Part shown: positions 8,443-16,365 of the stretch, one piece after another
Layout of the letters: every line of letters begins with the position of its first letter
Numbering within the stretch: position 1 is the first letter of the stretch
Assembly (NCBI RefSeq): GCF_031157375.1
Contig: NZ_JAVIFV010000001.1
Location: forward strand, 124,001 to 188,000
Direction of reading: 5' to 3'
Length of the DNA: 64,000 bases
Origin: Sphingosinicella sp. LHD-64
GTDB lineage: Bacteria > Pseudomonadota > Alphaproteobacteria > Sphingomonadales > Sphingomonadaceae
Position numbers and translations under genes: made by a program
Notes under the pieces: generated by a model
Seen by the model: the letters and a program-made list of their open reading frames with translations, nothing else
The model's database searches: none
What the model was told of the DNA's origin: nothing

Positions 8443-9657
8443 ATGGGAGAGCAACTTAACACGGGCCCGGACGAGACCGCGACGAAGCCGACACCTCATG
8501 TCGAGGCGATCGAGCTGGAGCTGGAGGCGGTCGCGCATCGTCGCGACCGGCTGCTTGCCTCGCTCGTCCTCATGTTCGGGATCGCGCTGGTGCTGGCCCT
8601 GCCCTTCGCGCTCCGGGCGGGCGCGGAGTTCTTCCTGCCGGTCACGGCCGCGCTCGTCATCGCCATAGCGCTGGTACCGCTGCTGGAATGGCTGGAGCGC
8701 CGACGGGTGCCCTCGGCGCTGGCCGCGCTGATCTGCATCATCCTGTTCCTGATCGTCGCCAATGTCGCGGTCGCGGCGATCGTCATTCCGGCGGCCGACT
8801 GGTTTCAGCGCCTGCCCGAGCGGATCGGGCAATTGCGCGACACGCTGGCACCCTTGGTCGACGTCTATTCGAACCTCGAGCGCTTCATCGACAATGTCGT
8901 GCGTGAATTCGGCCGCTCGCCGATCCCCTCGCCGCAGGCGGTCCGGGTCGAGACGCCGAGCACGCTCCTCCAGATCATCGCGACCTCGGCACCGTTCGCG
9001 GTGATCCAGATGTTCTTCGCCGTCCTGGTCATCTTCTTCTTCCTCTCCGGCTGGACCCGGATGAGGAAGCGCACGATCACCACCCGGACGAGCTTCGACG
9101 GCGCGATGACCACCGCGCGGGTGATCCAGCAGGTGGTCGACGCGACCTCGGCCTATCTCGGCACGATCACGATCGTGAACATGGGCATGGGCCTGGTCGT
9201 CGCGTTCGTCCTCTATCTGATCGACATGCCGACGCCCCTGATGTGGGGCGGCATCGTCGCCGTGCTCAACTATATCCCCTATCTCGGCCCGATCGCCTCG
9301 ACCCTGCTCCTGGCGCTCGGCGGGCTGATGACCTTTGAGGATCCCTGGTACGCGCTGCTGCCGGCGATCTGCTTCGTCGGCATCCACCTGATCGAGGCGA
9401 ATGCGGTGACGCCCGCGGTCGTCGGCCGGAGGCTCACGATCAATCCGCTGATGATCCTCCTGTCGCTGAGCTTCTGGGCCTGGGTCTGGGGAACGACCGG
9501 CGCGCTGCTCGCCGTGCCGCTGCTGATCATCTTCCGGACCATCCTCGACGCCGCAGGCAAGCCCGACATTGCCGGCTTCCTGTTCGAGGAGGGGACGCTG
9601 ATTCACGAGCATCACGAGGACCAGCGGCCCCGGCCGCCGCCCGATCCGGGCACCTGA
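8443..9657 (+). CDS. AI-2E (PerM/TqsA) family transporter
   Basis: A 404-residue inner-membrane protein of the AI-2E transporter family. A short cytosolic N-terminus is followed by helices at about 40-100, a soluble insert (about 110-175), and the C-terminal helix set. That set contains the family signature VLNYIPYLGPIAS and the end segment AVPLLIIFRTILD. Members export small molecules or act as Na+/H+ antiporters; substrate cannot be assigned. His-rich tail (HEHHED) at the C-terminus. It lies alone between two tRNA genes. Start ATG 8443 lacks a strong ribosome binding site. Confidence 0.85.
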   Translation: MGEQLNTGPDETATKPTPHVEAIELELEAVAHRRDRLLASLVLMFGIALVLALPFALRAGAEFFLPVTAALVIAIALVPLLEWLERRRVPSALAALICIILFLIVANVAVAAIVIPAADWFQRLPERIGQLRDTLAPLVDVYSNLERFIDNVVREFGRSPIPSPQAVRVETPSTLLQIIATSAPFAVIQMFFAVLVIFFFLSGWTRMRKRTITTRTSFDGAMTTARVIQQVVDATSAYLGTITIVNMGMGLVVAFVLYLIDMPTPLMWGGIVAVLNYIPYLGPIASTLLLALGGLMTFEDPWYALLPAICFVGIHLIEANAVTPAVVGRRLTINPLMILLSLSFWAWVWGTTGALLAVPLLIIFRTILDAAGKPDIAGFLFEEGTLIHEHHEDQRPRPPPDPGT

Positions 9658-9678
9658 AAATTCTGCCCGTCCGTTCGC

Positions 9679-9707
9679 TTGACAGGCCGGTGAGCCTCAA
9701 CTAGGTC
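9679..9707 (+). promoter_or_regulatory. Probable tRNA-Asp promoter
   Basis: A perfect TTGACA at 9679-9684, a 17-bp spacer and TAGGTC at 9702-9707, 16 bp before the tRNA-Asp 5' end. Confidence 0.6.
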
Positions 9708-9723
9708 GCCCGCCTGCCCAAAC

Positions 9724-9800
<77 letters not shown>

Positions 9801-9867
9801 TTGCTTCAATGGTTTAGGTTTTCGGCCAAAGCGAGTTCCAACTCGCCTCGCTGAGAAGTTCCAACTT

Positions 9868-10881
9868 TCAGGGTTGGTTCGCCTCGCGAATACGGCGGCG
9901 ACCTCTGATTCGAGCCTCGTCCGCCCCGAGAACCGATGCGAGCTCGACCGGCTGATAGGTGCTCTGAAGCTGGCGAGAGCTATTGATCGTATTACCCATC
10001 TTCGCGGCTAGCGAATTTGGATCGACCTCTCCCGCCGCCGCCTCTACGGCGCCAGAGCGTCGCATATCCATTAAGACCCGCCTGTCTCCGGGGAAGGTGT
10101 GCTCTCGGACCGATCGGAAATCATCGCCCAAGGTGTCCTTGCTGTACGGCTTGCCTTGTCGATGACGGAAAAGGGGCAGATTAACTGAGGCCGCCTCTAT
10201 GGTGCCTAGGTACGCCGTGACGAGGCGCGCCGTAGGTTTGCTGAGGGTGCCGATAATTTCTTTGCCCGTTTTTTCGCGTCGAACGGCCCGAAAGAGCAAT
10301 CGCCCATTTATGCCAGCGACATTGTCGCCGGTGAGCTTCCTGACATCGACGGGCGAAAACTGGGTGTCCCAAGCTACTGCAATGATGCACGCTAATCCGG
10401 AATATCCCAGCCGTAGGGCATCCTTGACCAGACGTGCGACTTCTCCTCGCCGCCAAACCTGCGATCGTGCTTGGGGTGCGATGCGCCTGATGCCCTGCGA
10501 AGGGTCTGCGCCACCATCGCAATAGCCCATTGCCGCCATCTTTCGCCAAAGGCGACGCCAATGCTTGATGGCGCGATAGGCCTCGCTGACACCGCGATTT
10601 TCGAGGACTGCTGCGTAGAAGGCGTCAATGTGCTCGAAGCTTACCGTTCGCGGATTGACGGTGCCGAAGATGGGTTCGATCGCGCGCTGTCCTCGGTCCC
10701 AGTCCTCCTTGGTTCTGGGTTCCATCCGCTGCCACTCGCTCGTTCCCCTAAATCTGTGGAACGCTTCGCCCGACGAGCCTGCTGGCCATGCCGGACGCCC
10801 AGTCGGCGTGAGTCCTAATCTGTGCAGTTGCCAGAGGCGGTTCTGCTCTTCGGCCTTCGCCCATGCCGCTGGCCCATCCAC
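9868..10881 (-). CDS. Divergent tyrosine recombinase (island integrase)
   Basis: A 337-residue protein: a helical N-terminal DNA-binding half (about 45-125) and a catalytic half with WDTQFSPVDVRKLT (171-184), MDMRRSG (271-277) and MGNTINSSRQLQSTYQP (295-311). Tyr309 is the likely nucleophile and Arg274 or Arg275 the second catalytic Arg. The first catalytic Arg position reads Ser, and the usual His is Asn, which seems typical of a divergent subfamily rather than decay. The called start is GTG 10881. An AlpA-like ORF overlaps the 5' end by 67 bp. Its place against the tRNA-Asp site makes it the probable integrase of the island. Confidence 0.82.
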   Translation of the reverse strand: MDGPAAWAKAEEQNRLWQLHRLGLTPTGRPAWPAGSSGEAFHRFRGTSEWQRMEPRTKEDWDRGQRAIEPIFGTVNPRTVSFEHIDAFYAAVLENRGVSEAYRAIKHWRRLWRKMAAMGYCDGGADPSQGIRRIAPQARSQVWRRGEVARLVKDALRLGYSGLACIIAVAWDTQFSPVDVRKLTGDNVAGINGRLLFRAVRREKTGKEIIGTLSKPTARLVTAYLGTIEAASVNLPLFRHRQGKPYSKDTLGDDFRSVREHTFPGDRRVLMDMRRSGAVEAAAGEVDPNSLAAKMGNTINSSRQLQSTYQPVELASVLGADEARIRGRRRIREANQP

Positions 10882-11015
10882 TCGGCCTTGGGAAAGCCCC
10901 TTGAAACTAGCTCAGGAAGCGCAACGCAAAACGCCGGTTCCGAGAGGCCCATGCGATACGCAGCCACACGGGCGGGGACATCGCCGGGCTCCAGAGATTG
11001 GAAAGATCGTCGCAT
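10815..11015 (-). CDS. Small AlpA-like helix-turn-helix ORF
   Basis: A 66-residue frame starting at ATG 11015. Residues about 14-43 (VPARVAAYRMGLSEPAF...LVSRGFPK) look like the winged helix of AlpA/excisionase-like proteins that sit before island integrases. After residue 44 the sequence turns basic and low in family character. There the integrase frame begins in another phase (overlap 10815-10881), so either the genes overlap naturally or a frameshift split one longer N-terminus. No good ribosome binding site is seen. Possible role: directionality factor or regulator of integration. Confidence 0.5.
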   Translation of the reverse strand: MRRSFQSLEPGDVPARVAAYRMGLSEPAFCVALPELVSRGFPKAEWMGQRHGRRPKSRTASGNCTD

Positions 11016-11106
11016 GTCCAGATATACCGGATCACGCGAATTTCATCCAATCTGTCGGTCTATTTGAGGCGTCTAATGGTCGTTTTGAGCGCGTTCGCGC
11101 TCCCGC

Positions 11107-11358
11107 TCATGGCAGCAAGCGAGCATACAGCGCTGTCGGCTCTTCGCCCAAGGCTCGTGCGATGGCTGCGAACTCAATGACATCCAATCGGCGCTGCCCT
11201 CGTTCTATGTTGCTTATATAGGATTGGCCCCGGTCAAGCCGGGCCGAAAGCTGCGTCTGCGTGATTTCCTTGGAGCGGCGGACGGCCCTCAGCCGCCCAA
11301 TAAATTCCCGATGGTCATCCGTGAAGATTGTCTTCGCCGTGACCCTCCGAGCCGCCAT
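11107..11358 (-). CDS. XRE family regulator, possibly a controller-type protein
   Basis: An 83-residue protein that is essentially one helix-turn-helix domain: RLRAVRRSKEITQTQLSARL, then QSYISNIERGQRRLDVIEF and ALGEEPTALYARLL. Size and make-up resemble the small controller proteins of restriction-modification systems, although many phage and island repressors look alike. Start ATG 11358 lies 9 bp after a TATAGT hexamer, suggesting a leaderless mRNA. A perfect 12-bp palindrome (11378-11389) upstream is a likely operator. Target genes are not evident; the methyltransferases begin 3.5 kb away. Confidence 0.85.
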   Translation of the reverse strand: MAARRVTAKTIFTDDHREFIGRLRAVRRSKEITQTQLSARLDRGQSYISNIERGQRRLDVIEFAAIARALGEEPTALYARLLP

Positions 11359-11377
11359 GGCGATTGCACTATATGCT

Positions 11378-11389
11378 ATATTCGAATAT
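11378..11389. promoter_or_regulatory. Palindromic operator candidate upstream of the XRE gene
   Basis: ATATTCGAATAT is a perfect 12-bp palindrome. It is placed just upstream of a TATAGT -10-like hexamer (11373-11368, minus strand) and 20 bp before the XRE start codon, so a bound dimer would cover the promoter spacer. It could also act on the lipoprotein gene that starts at 11419 on the other strand. Confidence 0.5.
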
Positions 11390-11418
11390 GCATTTTTCTA
11401 ATATTCTTCCGACGGAGC

Positions 11419-11877
11419 ATGGCCTTGCTACGATCAAAAATAGGAGTGCTGCTCATCGTGTGTGGAGCATTTGGGGGCTGCAACCAGGAAGCACGGCAAG
11501 CACCCTCGGAGCCTAAAGCCGACCCGTTTGCCGAGATGGACCAGCGTGTGAAGCAAGCCGTCGCCGCCTCGCTAAGAGACCCTTCAAGTGTGCAGTTCAG
11601 GAGTGTGCGTCGCGTGTCTTTGGGTTCCTCGACAGCGCAGGGAAATGCGCAAGCCGAGGTGTCGGGCTGGCAGTATTGTGGAGAGGTCAACGGGCGGAAC
11701 GCGTTTGGCGCCTATGCCGGTTTCCGGGCATTCCACGCCTTTGATCCACGGGGCCAATCGGAGGGGCAGGGGATCAGCATATCTGACCCTTCGAACCCCG
11801 GCAGCAGTATGGCCTACGATGTCTTTTGCCGGAACGAGGATGGTACGGAACGAACGGGGCAACCCGTAAACTTCTGA
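11419..11877 (+). CDS. Small lipoprotein of unknown function
   Basis: A 152-residue lipoprotein: signal MALLRSKIGVLLIVCGAFGG with lipobox Cys about 21, then a soluble domain. That domain contains VKQAVAASLRDPSSVQFRSV and a central YCGEVNGRNAFGAYAGFRAF segment. The second part resembles small envelope proteins in which a pair of Cys (here in QYCGE and DVFCRNE) may form a disulphide. The start is ATG 11419, with GGAG very close upstream. It is divergent from the XRE gene and ends at a terminator. It may be cargo of the island; no family name can be given with confidence. Confidence 0.75.
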   Translation: MALLRSKIGVLLIVCGAFGGCNQEARQAPSEPKADPFAEMDQRVKQAVAASLRDPSSVQFRSVRRVSLGSSTAQGNAQAEVSGWQYCGEVNGRNAFGAYAGFRAFHAFDPRGQSEGQGISISDPSNPGSSMAYDVFCRNEDGTERTGQPVNF

Positions 11878-12201
11878 CATGAGAAGGGGCGCAATGAGCG
11901 CCCCTCCTTTTCATGGTTCCTTGGGATGGTCCTGTGAAATCACATTGATCGAAAGGCACTTTCATCTCTCGATGCATATAGAATTGCATGTTTTCCTGAG
12001 ATTTTTCCAAGTTCTAGGGTGGGGAGTTGCCTAAGATTACTAACGTGACGTGGGGTGCGGGGGCTCGCCATATATCCACTAGACGCTCGGCCTTCTTCCG
12101 CCCCGCGAGAGCCGGCCCAAGCATGCGGCCGCGACCGCTGGATTCGTCTTGCATCGCGTTTCATCAGCATTCCACGCGATACCATTTCCAAGAGGTAATG
12201 A
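11878..12201. other. Intergenic region inside the island
   Basis: About 320 bp between the lipoprotein and the P4-type integrase remnant. Apart from the terminator at its left end I see no gene, repeat or promoter that stands out. Confidence 0.6.
11885..11911 (+). terminator. Rho-independent terminator
   Basis: An 8-bp perfect stem (11885-11892 with 11898-11905), an AATGA loop and a following CCTTTTC run, right after the lipoprotein stop codon. Confidence 0.8.
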
Positions 12202-13311
12202 TCACAATTCCACCGCAGCTTCGCAATTGGGAAGGGGCGGGAAAATATCGTCCCATGAAAGCGTCGGCTCTGAGCTGGTCGTCACTAGGGATCGGGCAGC
12301 GCGGGTAATGTCGCCGGGCGTGAACGGATGCAGGAAAGCTGCCTCGCGCAACCTTTCAAGCATGTCTTGCCGAAACGTCATTGGCCCAGTCTTGCCACGG
12401 GCTCTGAATACATAATCGCCTTCGTTGGGGTGCATTTCGTCAAGGATCATATCGACAAGTGGGCCTCTCGGCAGGGACGCTTCGATGTGCGGGCTCCACC
12501 CCGTTGTCCGCGCTCTGGCTGCCAACACCTCCTTCATGGATAGCCCTGACACGATTAGCAGGCGAAAAGCCCATTTCCAGTTGATGGGTAGGACTTCGCA
12601 CGCCCTCCACAACTCGCCCAAATCGGATGGTGTCACCTTCTGCCTGAGCCGCGGCTCCGGTCGTGGCGGCGAACGATTGCCTTTCAGGACATTGGTCGTG
12701 ATGCGGCCGGTCTCGACCGCCCATGATAGGAACGAGCGTAGAATGTCCCGCAGATTCCGGGTGCCGTAGTAGGTTGGCCGGCAAGCGCATGCGGCTTCGG
12801 CTTGGCTGGCCGTCATGCGCTGGAGATAAAGATCGCCGATTGTCGGCAGGAAATGCCGATCAAACTCGCGTCTGACGCGCGATTGCCACTCGCTGCTCCG
12901 GAAGCACGATCCGTGGGAGAGATACGCTGCAAAGGCATCGCAGACCGTCTCGAGGGCGGATGGACGCGACGTTTCTTTCAACCGACCTCCTCGTGACAAT
13001 TCATATTCAGCTCGTCGCGCCTCGTTTCGCGCCGCTTGAACCGACATTGTTGGAAAGGAGCCGAGATGCTTCGCTCCGAGGGATTTCTTGTGGCCAGGGC
13101 GATAATACCAACTCTTGAGGCCTGAGGAGCGAACACGAATGTAGAGACCCTGCACCTCATAGTCGTGCATCGCATATTCTTTAGGCTGGGCATTCAACGC
13201 CGCCACAAGCGGGTCGGTCAGCGTTTCACGCTGGCGCGCTCGCCGCCCTCTTCGTTCTGGCCGCCAGTCAAACTCAAAAGCCGGTTGGAGCTTACGGCGC
13301 CGCGTAGGCAT
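12202..13311 (-). CDS. P4-type integrase with eroded catalytic centre
   Basis: A 369-residue protein. The N-terminal arm-binding domain is typical of P4-like integrases (about 45-105, GLYIRVRSSGLKSWYYRPG and LGSFPTMSVQAARNEA), and a core-binding helix region follows (about 120-215). In the catalytic part the first Arg is lost (SGLSMKEVL where a TGxRxxE pattern is expected), the HxLR box reads GDITRAA, and no Tyr follows in the last 40 residues. So it is probably inactive as a recombinase, either a decayed gene or a DNA-binding protein kept for regulation. Start ATG 13311 has AAAGGA upstream; a GTG at 13332 is also possible. Confidence 0.75.
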   Translation of the reverse strand: MPTRRRKLQPAFEFDWRPERRGRRARQRETLTDPLVAALNAQPKEYAMHDYEVQGLYIRVRSSGLKSWYYRPGHKKSLGAKHLGSFPTMSVQAARNEARRAEYELSRGGRLKETSRPSALETVCDAFAAYLSHGSCFRSSEWQSRVRREFDRHFLPTIGDLYLQRMTASQAEAACACRPTYYGTRNLRDILRSFLSWAVETGRITTNVLKGNRSPPRPEPRLRQKVTPSDLGELWRACEVLPINWKWAFRLLIVSGLSMKEVLAARARTTGWSPHIEASLPRGPLVDMILDEMHPNEGDYVFRARGKTGPMTFRQDMLERLREAAFLHPFTPGDITRAARSLVTTSSEPTLSWDDIFPPLPNCEAAVEL

Positions 13312-13406
13312 GGTGGGCTGTTCCTTTCCCACCAGTATACCGGCGACGCGCGAAATGGACCAAAGGGAGGCTCTGGATGACTCCTCACGCGCCGCCGATT
13401 ACGCCA

Positions 13407-13619
13407 TCAGTGCGCAGCCTCGATGAGCTGTGCGTCGAACAGCCGTGCGAGCTGCGTGGTCGGCAAGCTCGTGTAGATGCTCGGACCCGCTGCCGTGTAT
13501 ACGATCGCGCCACCGTTCGGACCATTTGGGCGGGCGCCTACGACCTGCGTTCGCTTGACGAGTACGCCATCGCCGGTCACGCTCGGTAGGAACACGAAAC
13601 GCTCTTCGTTCTCTGCCAT
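13407..13619 (-). CDS. Small hypothetical protein of the island
   Basis: A 70-residue soluble protein, strand-rich (RFVFLPSVTGDGVLVKRTQVV, then AIVYTAAGPSIYTSL) with a helical end. The start at ATG 13619 is supported by GGAG six bases upstream, which is why I prefer it to a longer frame starting at 13670. It lies between the P4-type integrase and the C5 methyltransferase, same strand as both. I do not recognise the family. Confidence 0.55.
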   Translation of the reverse strand: MAENEERFVFLPSVTGDGVLVKRTQVVGARPNGPNGGAIVYTAAGPSIYTSLPTTQLARLFDAQLIEAAH

Positions 13620-13757
13620 GTTCAACTCCATCGGTTGCATCATGGGGAAAAGAACGGGTGGAAAATCCACTACGGCATCTCTTCCCCACTATCCAAAACC
13701 AGACTCCCACAGGGTGTCAAATTATGAGTGTTGGGAGGAAACCGTTGGCCGCATTTT

Positions 13758-13778
13758 CAAGAGGAGTATCTCCTCTTG
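13758..13778. terminator. Perfect hairpin downstream of the C5 methyltransferase
   Basis: CAAGAGGAG and CTCCTCTTG form a 9-bp perfect stem around TAT, 20 bp beyond the stop of the methyltransferase gene on the minus strand. No T-run follows in that direction, so termination is only probable. Confidence 0.45.
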
Positions 13779-13798
13779 AGGGGAGTGAACTGAGTTGT

Positions 13799-14926
13799 CT
13801 AAGTCAATGCCGCGTCACGGGCTTTTTTGATCGCTGCCAGAAACCCATCTGGAAAACGCAGCGAGCCCTCTTTTGCGCGCTTGTAGAAGCCGGTCAGCGC
13901 GCGATGGGAGAGAGGTTTCCAAGAGCCATCCCTCAACGTTTCGAGGCTCGGAGTGACCTCGTTGAAGGGAAATTCCGATATTTCCACGCGATAGTGGACG
14001 CCTTTTTCCCCAAAAGCCGCCGCGGGCCATCTGCCACCTCGGACTAGGGGAGTGGTCGGTGACGAAAAGGGAATACCTGGTTTGGCCAATCTAGATGCGA
14101 CCCAACCAGAGGCTGGGACGGAGACTGCATTACCAATCATCGTCCAGCGGGGCGAGCGGGCTGTCGTGAAGGGCAGGGCGGTCCAGCCAGGCTCGAAACC
14201 TTGCAGGCTCTCACAGCTTTCCAAGCTAGGCATTTCGACGCGACCGTCTGGAAATAGAACCGCTGGTGCAGAGGGTATGCCCAAGCCTGAACCGCCCTTC
14301 AGCGGAGGGATCGAATCATCTGCTAGTCCGACGCCTGATCTTCCTTCGGTCCAATAGAAGCCAATCGGTCGTTTGAGCGATAGCTTGCGCTCAAGAGGGC
14401 GGCCCGCCTCATCTGCGAAAAGGACGGCACGCGGATCGACCTCTTTGCTGGCGATCATAAAGACGCGGCGGCGGCGATGCGGCAGTCCGAAAGATCTCGT
14501 GTCGACCACTCGATAAGCCCACGCATAACCTAGGCCCTCGATGCGATCGACGAGCGATTGCATGGCACGACCGGCATCCACGCTGAGCATGAAATACACG
14601 TTTTCAAGCGCGAGAGTGGGGAGATGTGAGCGCGTAAGAAGCTCGAACATCATATTTACGTCGCCACTTTTGGCGCCGCCAATACCGACTTTATCTCCTG
14701 CCATGCTCAAATTCTGACAGGGAAAGCCAGCCGTCACGACCGTGGTGCCCGCAGGCAGTTCCGACAAGGAGGACACATCGCCGGCTATCGCTGCGCCGGG
14801 AAAACGAGTGCTCAGGACAGTTCGACAGCTATCATCCTTATCGGCAAGGAGGAGTGTCTCGAATCCAGCCGATTGAAAACCCAGCTCGAATCCGCCAATG
14901 CCAGCGTAGAGGCCTGCTACTTTCAT
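13799..14926 (-). CDS. DNA (cytosine-5-)-methyltransferase
   Basis: A 375-residue C5 methyltransferase with all key motifs in order: AdoMet-binding motif I GLYAGIGGFELGF (5-17), motif IV GFPCQNLS (67-74, catalytic Cys70), motif VI ENV (108-110), motif VIII FGLPHRRRRVF (146-156) and motif X GNAVS (265-269). The target-recognition region (about 160-250) is short. A tail of about 95 residues after motif X is unusual. It transfers methyl from AdoMet to cytosine in DNA. It is divergent from the adenine methyltransferase gene across 62 bp, and part of a cassette with a Vsr nuclease. Confidence 0.93.
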   Translation of the reverse strand: MKVAGLYAGIGGFELGFQSAGFETLLLADKDDSCRTVLSTRFPGAAIAGDVSSLSELPAGTTVVTAGFPCQNLSMAGDKVGIGGAKSGDVNMMFELLTRSHLPTLALENVYFMLSVDAGRAMQSLVDRIEGLGYAWAYRVVDTRSFGLPHRRRRVFMIASKEVDPRAVLFADEAGRPLERKLSLKRPIGFYWTEGRSGVGLADDSIPPLKGGSGLGIPSAPAVLFPDGRVEMPSLESCESLQGFEPGWTALPFTTARSPRWTMIGNAVSVPASGWVASRLAKPGIPFSSPTTPLVRGGRWPAAAFGEKGVHYRVEISEFPFNEVTPSLETLRDGSWKPLSHRALTGFYKRAKEGSLRFPDGFLAAIKKARDAALT

Positions 14927-14988
14927 GGCGGCTCATTATAGACGCCAGCGTTCTGAGCAAGCTCCTAGCGTGGGGCCCGGGAGACGAA

Positions 14989-16365
14989 ATGCCATCATCG
15001 CCTCTGCCGCATTTGTACGACGCAGAGGGAGAGGTGGCCGCACTCCATGCTCGCTGCGGGGTTTATACCGCACATGACATGGTACGGGCAATGCTCGACG
15101 ACGTTTGCTGGACGGAATTTACTGATCTTCGTGATGCAAATTTGCTCGAGCCGGCTTGTGGAAACGGAGCCTTCGTTACGGAAGCGGCGATTCGGCTGGT
15201 GCGCTCTTTCAAGGCCAACGCCCGCGCGATGGAGGTGGCAACCCTAAGCCCGGCTATTCGCGCTTTCGAACTACATCCGGTCGAAGCGCATGCCGCTCGG
15301 GAAGCCTTAATCGCAGCCCTCGTCGGCGAAGGTATCGATCGCTCGGTTGCGTCCTCTCTCGGCGGGACGTGGATCACGACAGGTGATTTTCTGCTCGCGG
15401 ATTTTGGGGATCTGCGATTCTCACACGCCGTTGGTAACCCCCCTTACGCGCGCTGGTCGAAGATTCCGCCGGGCCTCCGAACTTCATATTCAGAAGCACT
15501 GCCTGCGGGTATCGCGAAGGGTGACATTTTCCTTCCTTTTTTGGATAGGACGATCGCGCTTCTGAAAGAGAATGGTACGCTAGGTTTTTTATGTTCTGAC
15601 CGCTGGCGCTTCATGGCTTTCGCTGAGGCTTTCCGCCGAGATCGTCTTCCCGAAATTGAAATCCTGAAGGAAGAGAAAGTGCTCCCGGACGAGGTCTACC
15701 AGCGAACGGTGGACATCTATCCGTCCAAGCTGATTGCCAAGCGCAGGACGCCACTCCCTGAGGTTGCGGGTCGCGCGGCACCGGGCCGTTCGTTGTTGGA
15801 AGCGGGCTATCGAGTTAAGGTCGGTCCGGCGTTGGGCTATACGCCTGCCTACGTATTGACCGAGAGGGACGCGGAGAAGATCGAGCCGGAACTCCTTGCG
15901 CCTTGGGCTCGGGCATCCGACCTTATCGGAAATTCCAGTCGAACCCCGCTCTGGGTGATTTGTCTGCATGATGAGGACGGCAGGCTGAGAAACCTGACCG
16001 AATACCCAAAAGCGTTCGATTGGATGCGGACACATCGCAAGAAACTAGAGGCGCGCTCGATTATCACAGAGGGCGATCCACATTGGTACCGTCCCATCGA
16101 CCGAGTGTTCGCCGCACCGTGGCGTCATTCGAAGCTGATCGTTCCGGAACTCGCTCGCCATCCACAGGTGTTCTTGGATCACACCGGTCTAATTCCATCG
16201 CATGGTAGCTACGCGATAATCGCGACCGGCAACGAACCAATCGAGACGTTGCACCGCAAGTTGGAAGGCGATGGTTTAGCCCAAGCTTTGAGGGGCCTGA
16301 CGCCCACGGTCAAAGGCGGATATGTTCGTTGCTACAAGCGCTTCTTGGAAATGATCCGGATTTAA
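14989..16365 (+). CDS. N6-adenine DNA methyltransferase (Eco57I/N6_Mtase type)
   Basis: A 458-residue gamma-type amino-methyltransferase: motif I LEPACGNGAF (53-62) and motif IV GNPPYARW (149-156), with a C-terminal region (about 270-450) that fits a target-recognition domain. It should methylate adenine N6 in DNA. No nuclease motif is visible at the N-terminus, so it is not an obvious type IIG fusion. I chose ATG 14989 with GGGAG at 14979-14983; the longer frame from 14854 would run into the divergent C5 methyltransferase gene. Its TAA overlaps the stop of the convergent 223-aa gene at 16362-16365. Confidence 0.88.
   Translation: MPSSPLPHLYDAEGEVAALHARCGVYTAHDMVRAMLDDVCWTEFTDLRDANLLEPACGNGAFVTEAAIRLVRSFKANARAMEVATLSPAIRAFELHPVEAHAAREALIAALVGEGIDRSVASSLGGTWITTGDFLLADFGDLRFSHAVGNPPYARWSKIPPGLRTSYSEALPAGIAKGDIFLPFLDRTIALLKENGTLGFLCSDRWRFMAFAEAFRRDRLPEIEILKEEKVLPDEVYQRTVDIYPSKLIAKRRTPLPEVAGRAAPGRSLLEAGYRVKVGPALGYTPAYVLTERDAEKIEPELLAPWARASDLIGNSSRTPLWVICLHDEDGRLRNLTEYPKAFDWMRTHRKKLEARSIITEGDPHWYRPIDRVFAAPWRHSKLIVPELARHPQVFLDHTGLIPSHGSYAIIATGNEPIETLHRKLEGDGLAQALRGLTPTVKGGYVRCYKRFLEMIRI

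Noticed and set aside
14989-16365. Type IIG restriction-methylation fusion
   Set aside because: At 458 residues it has the methylase and a recognition-like part only; no PD-(D/E)XK or other nuclease motif is visible before motif I.
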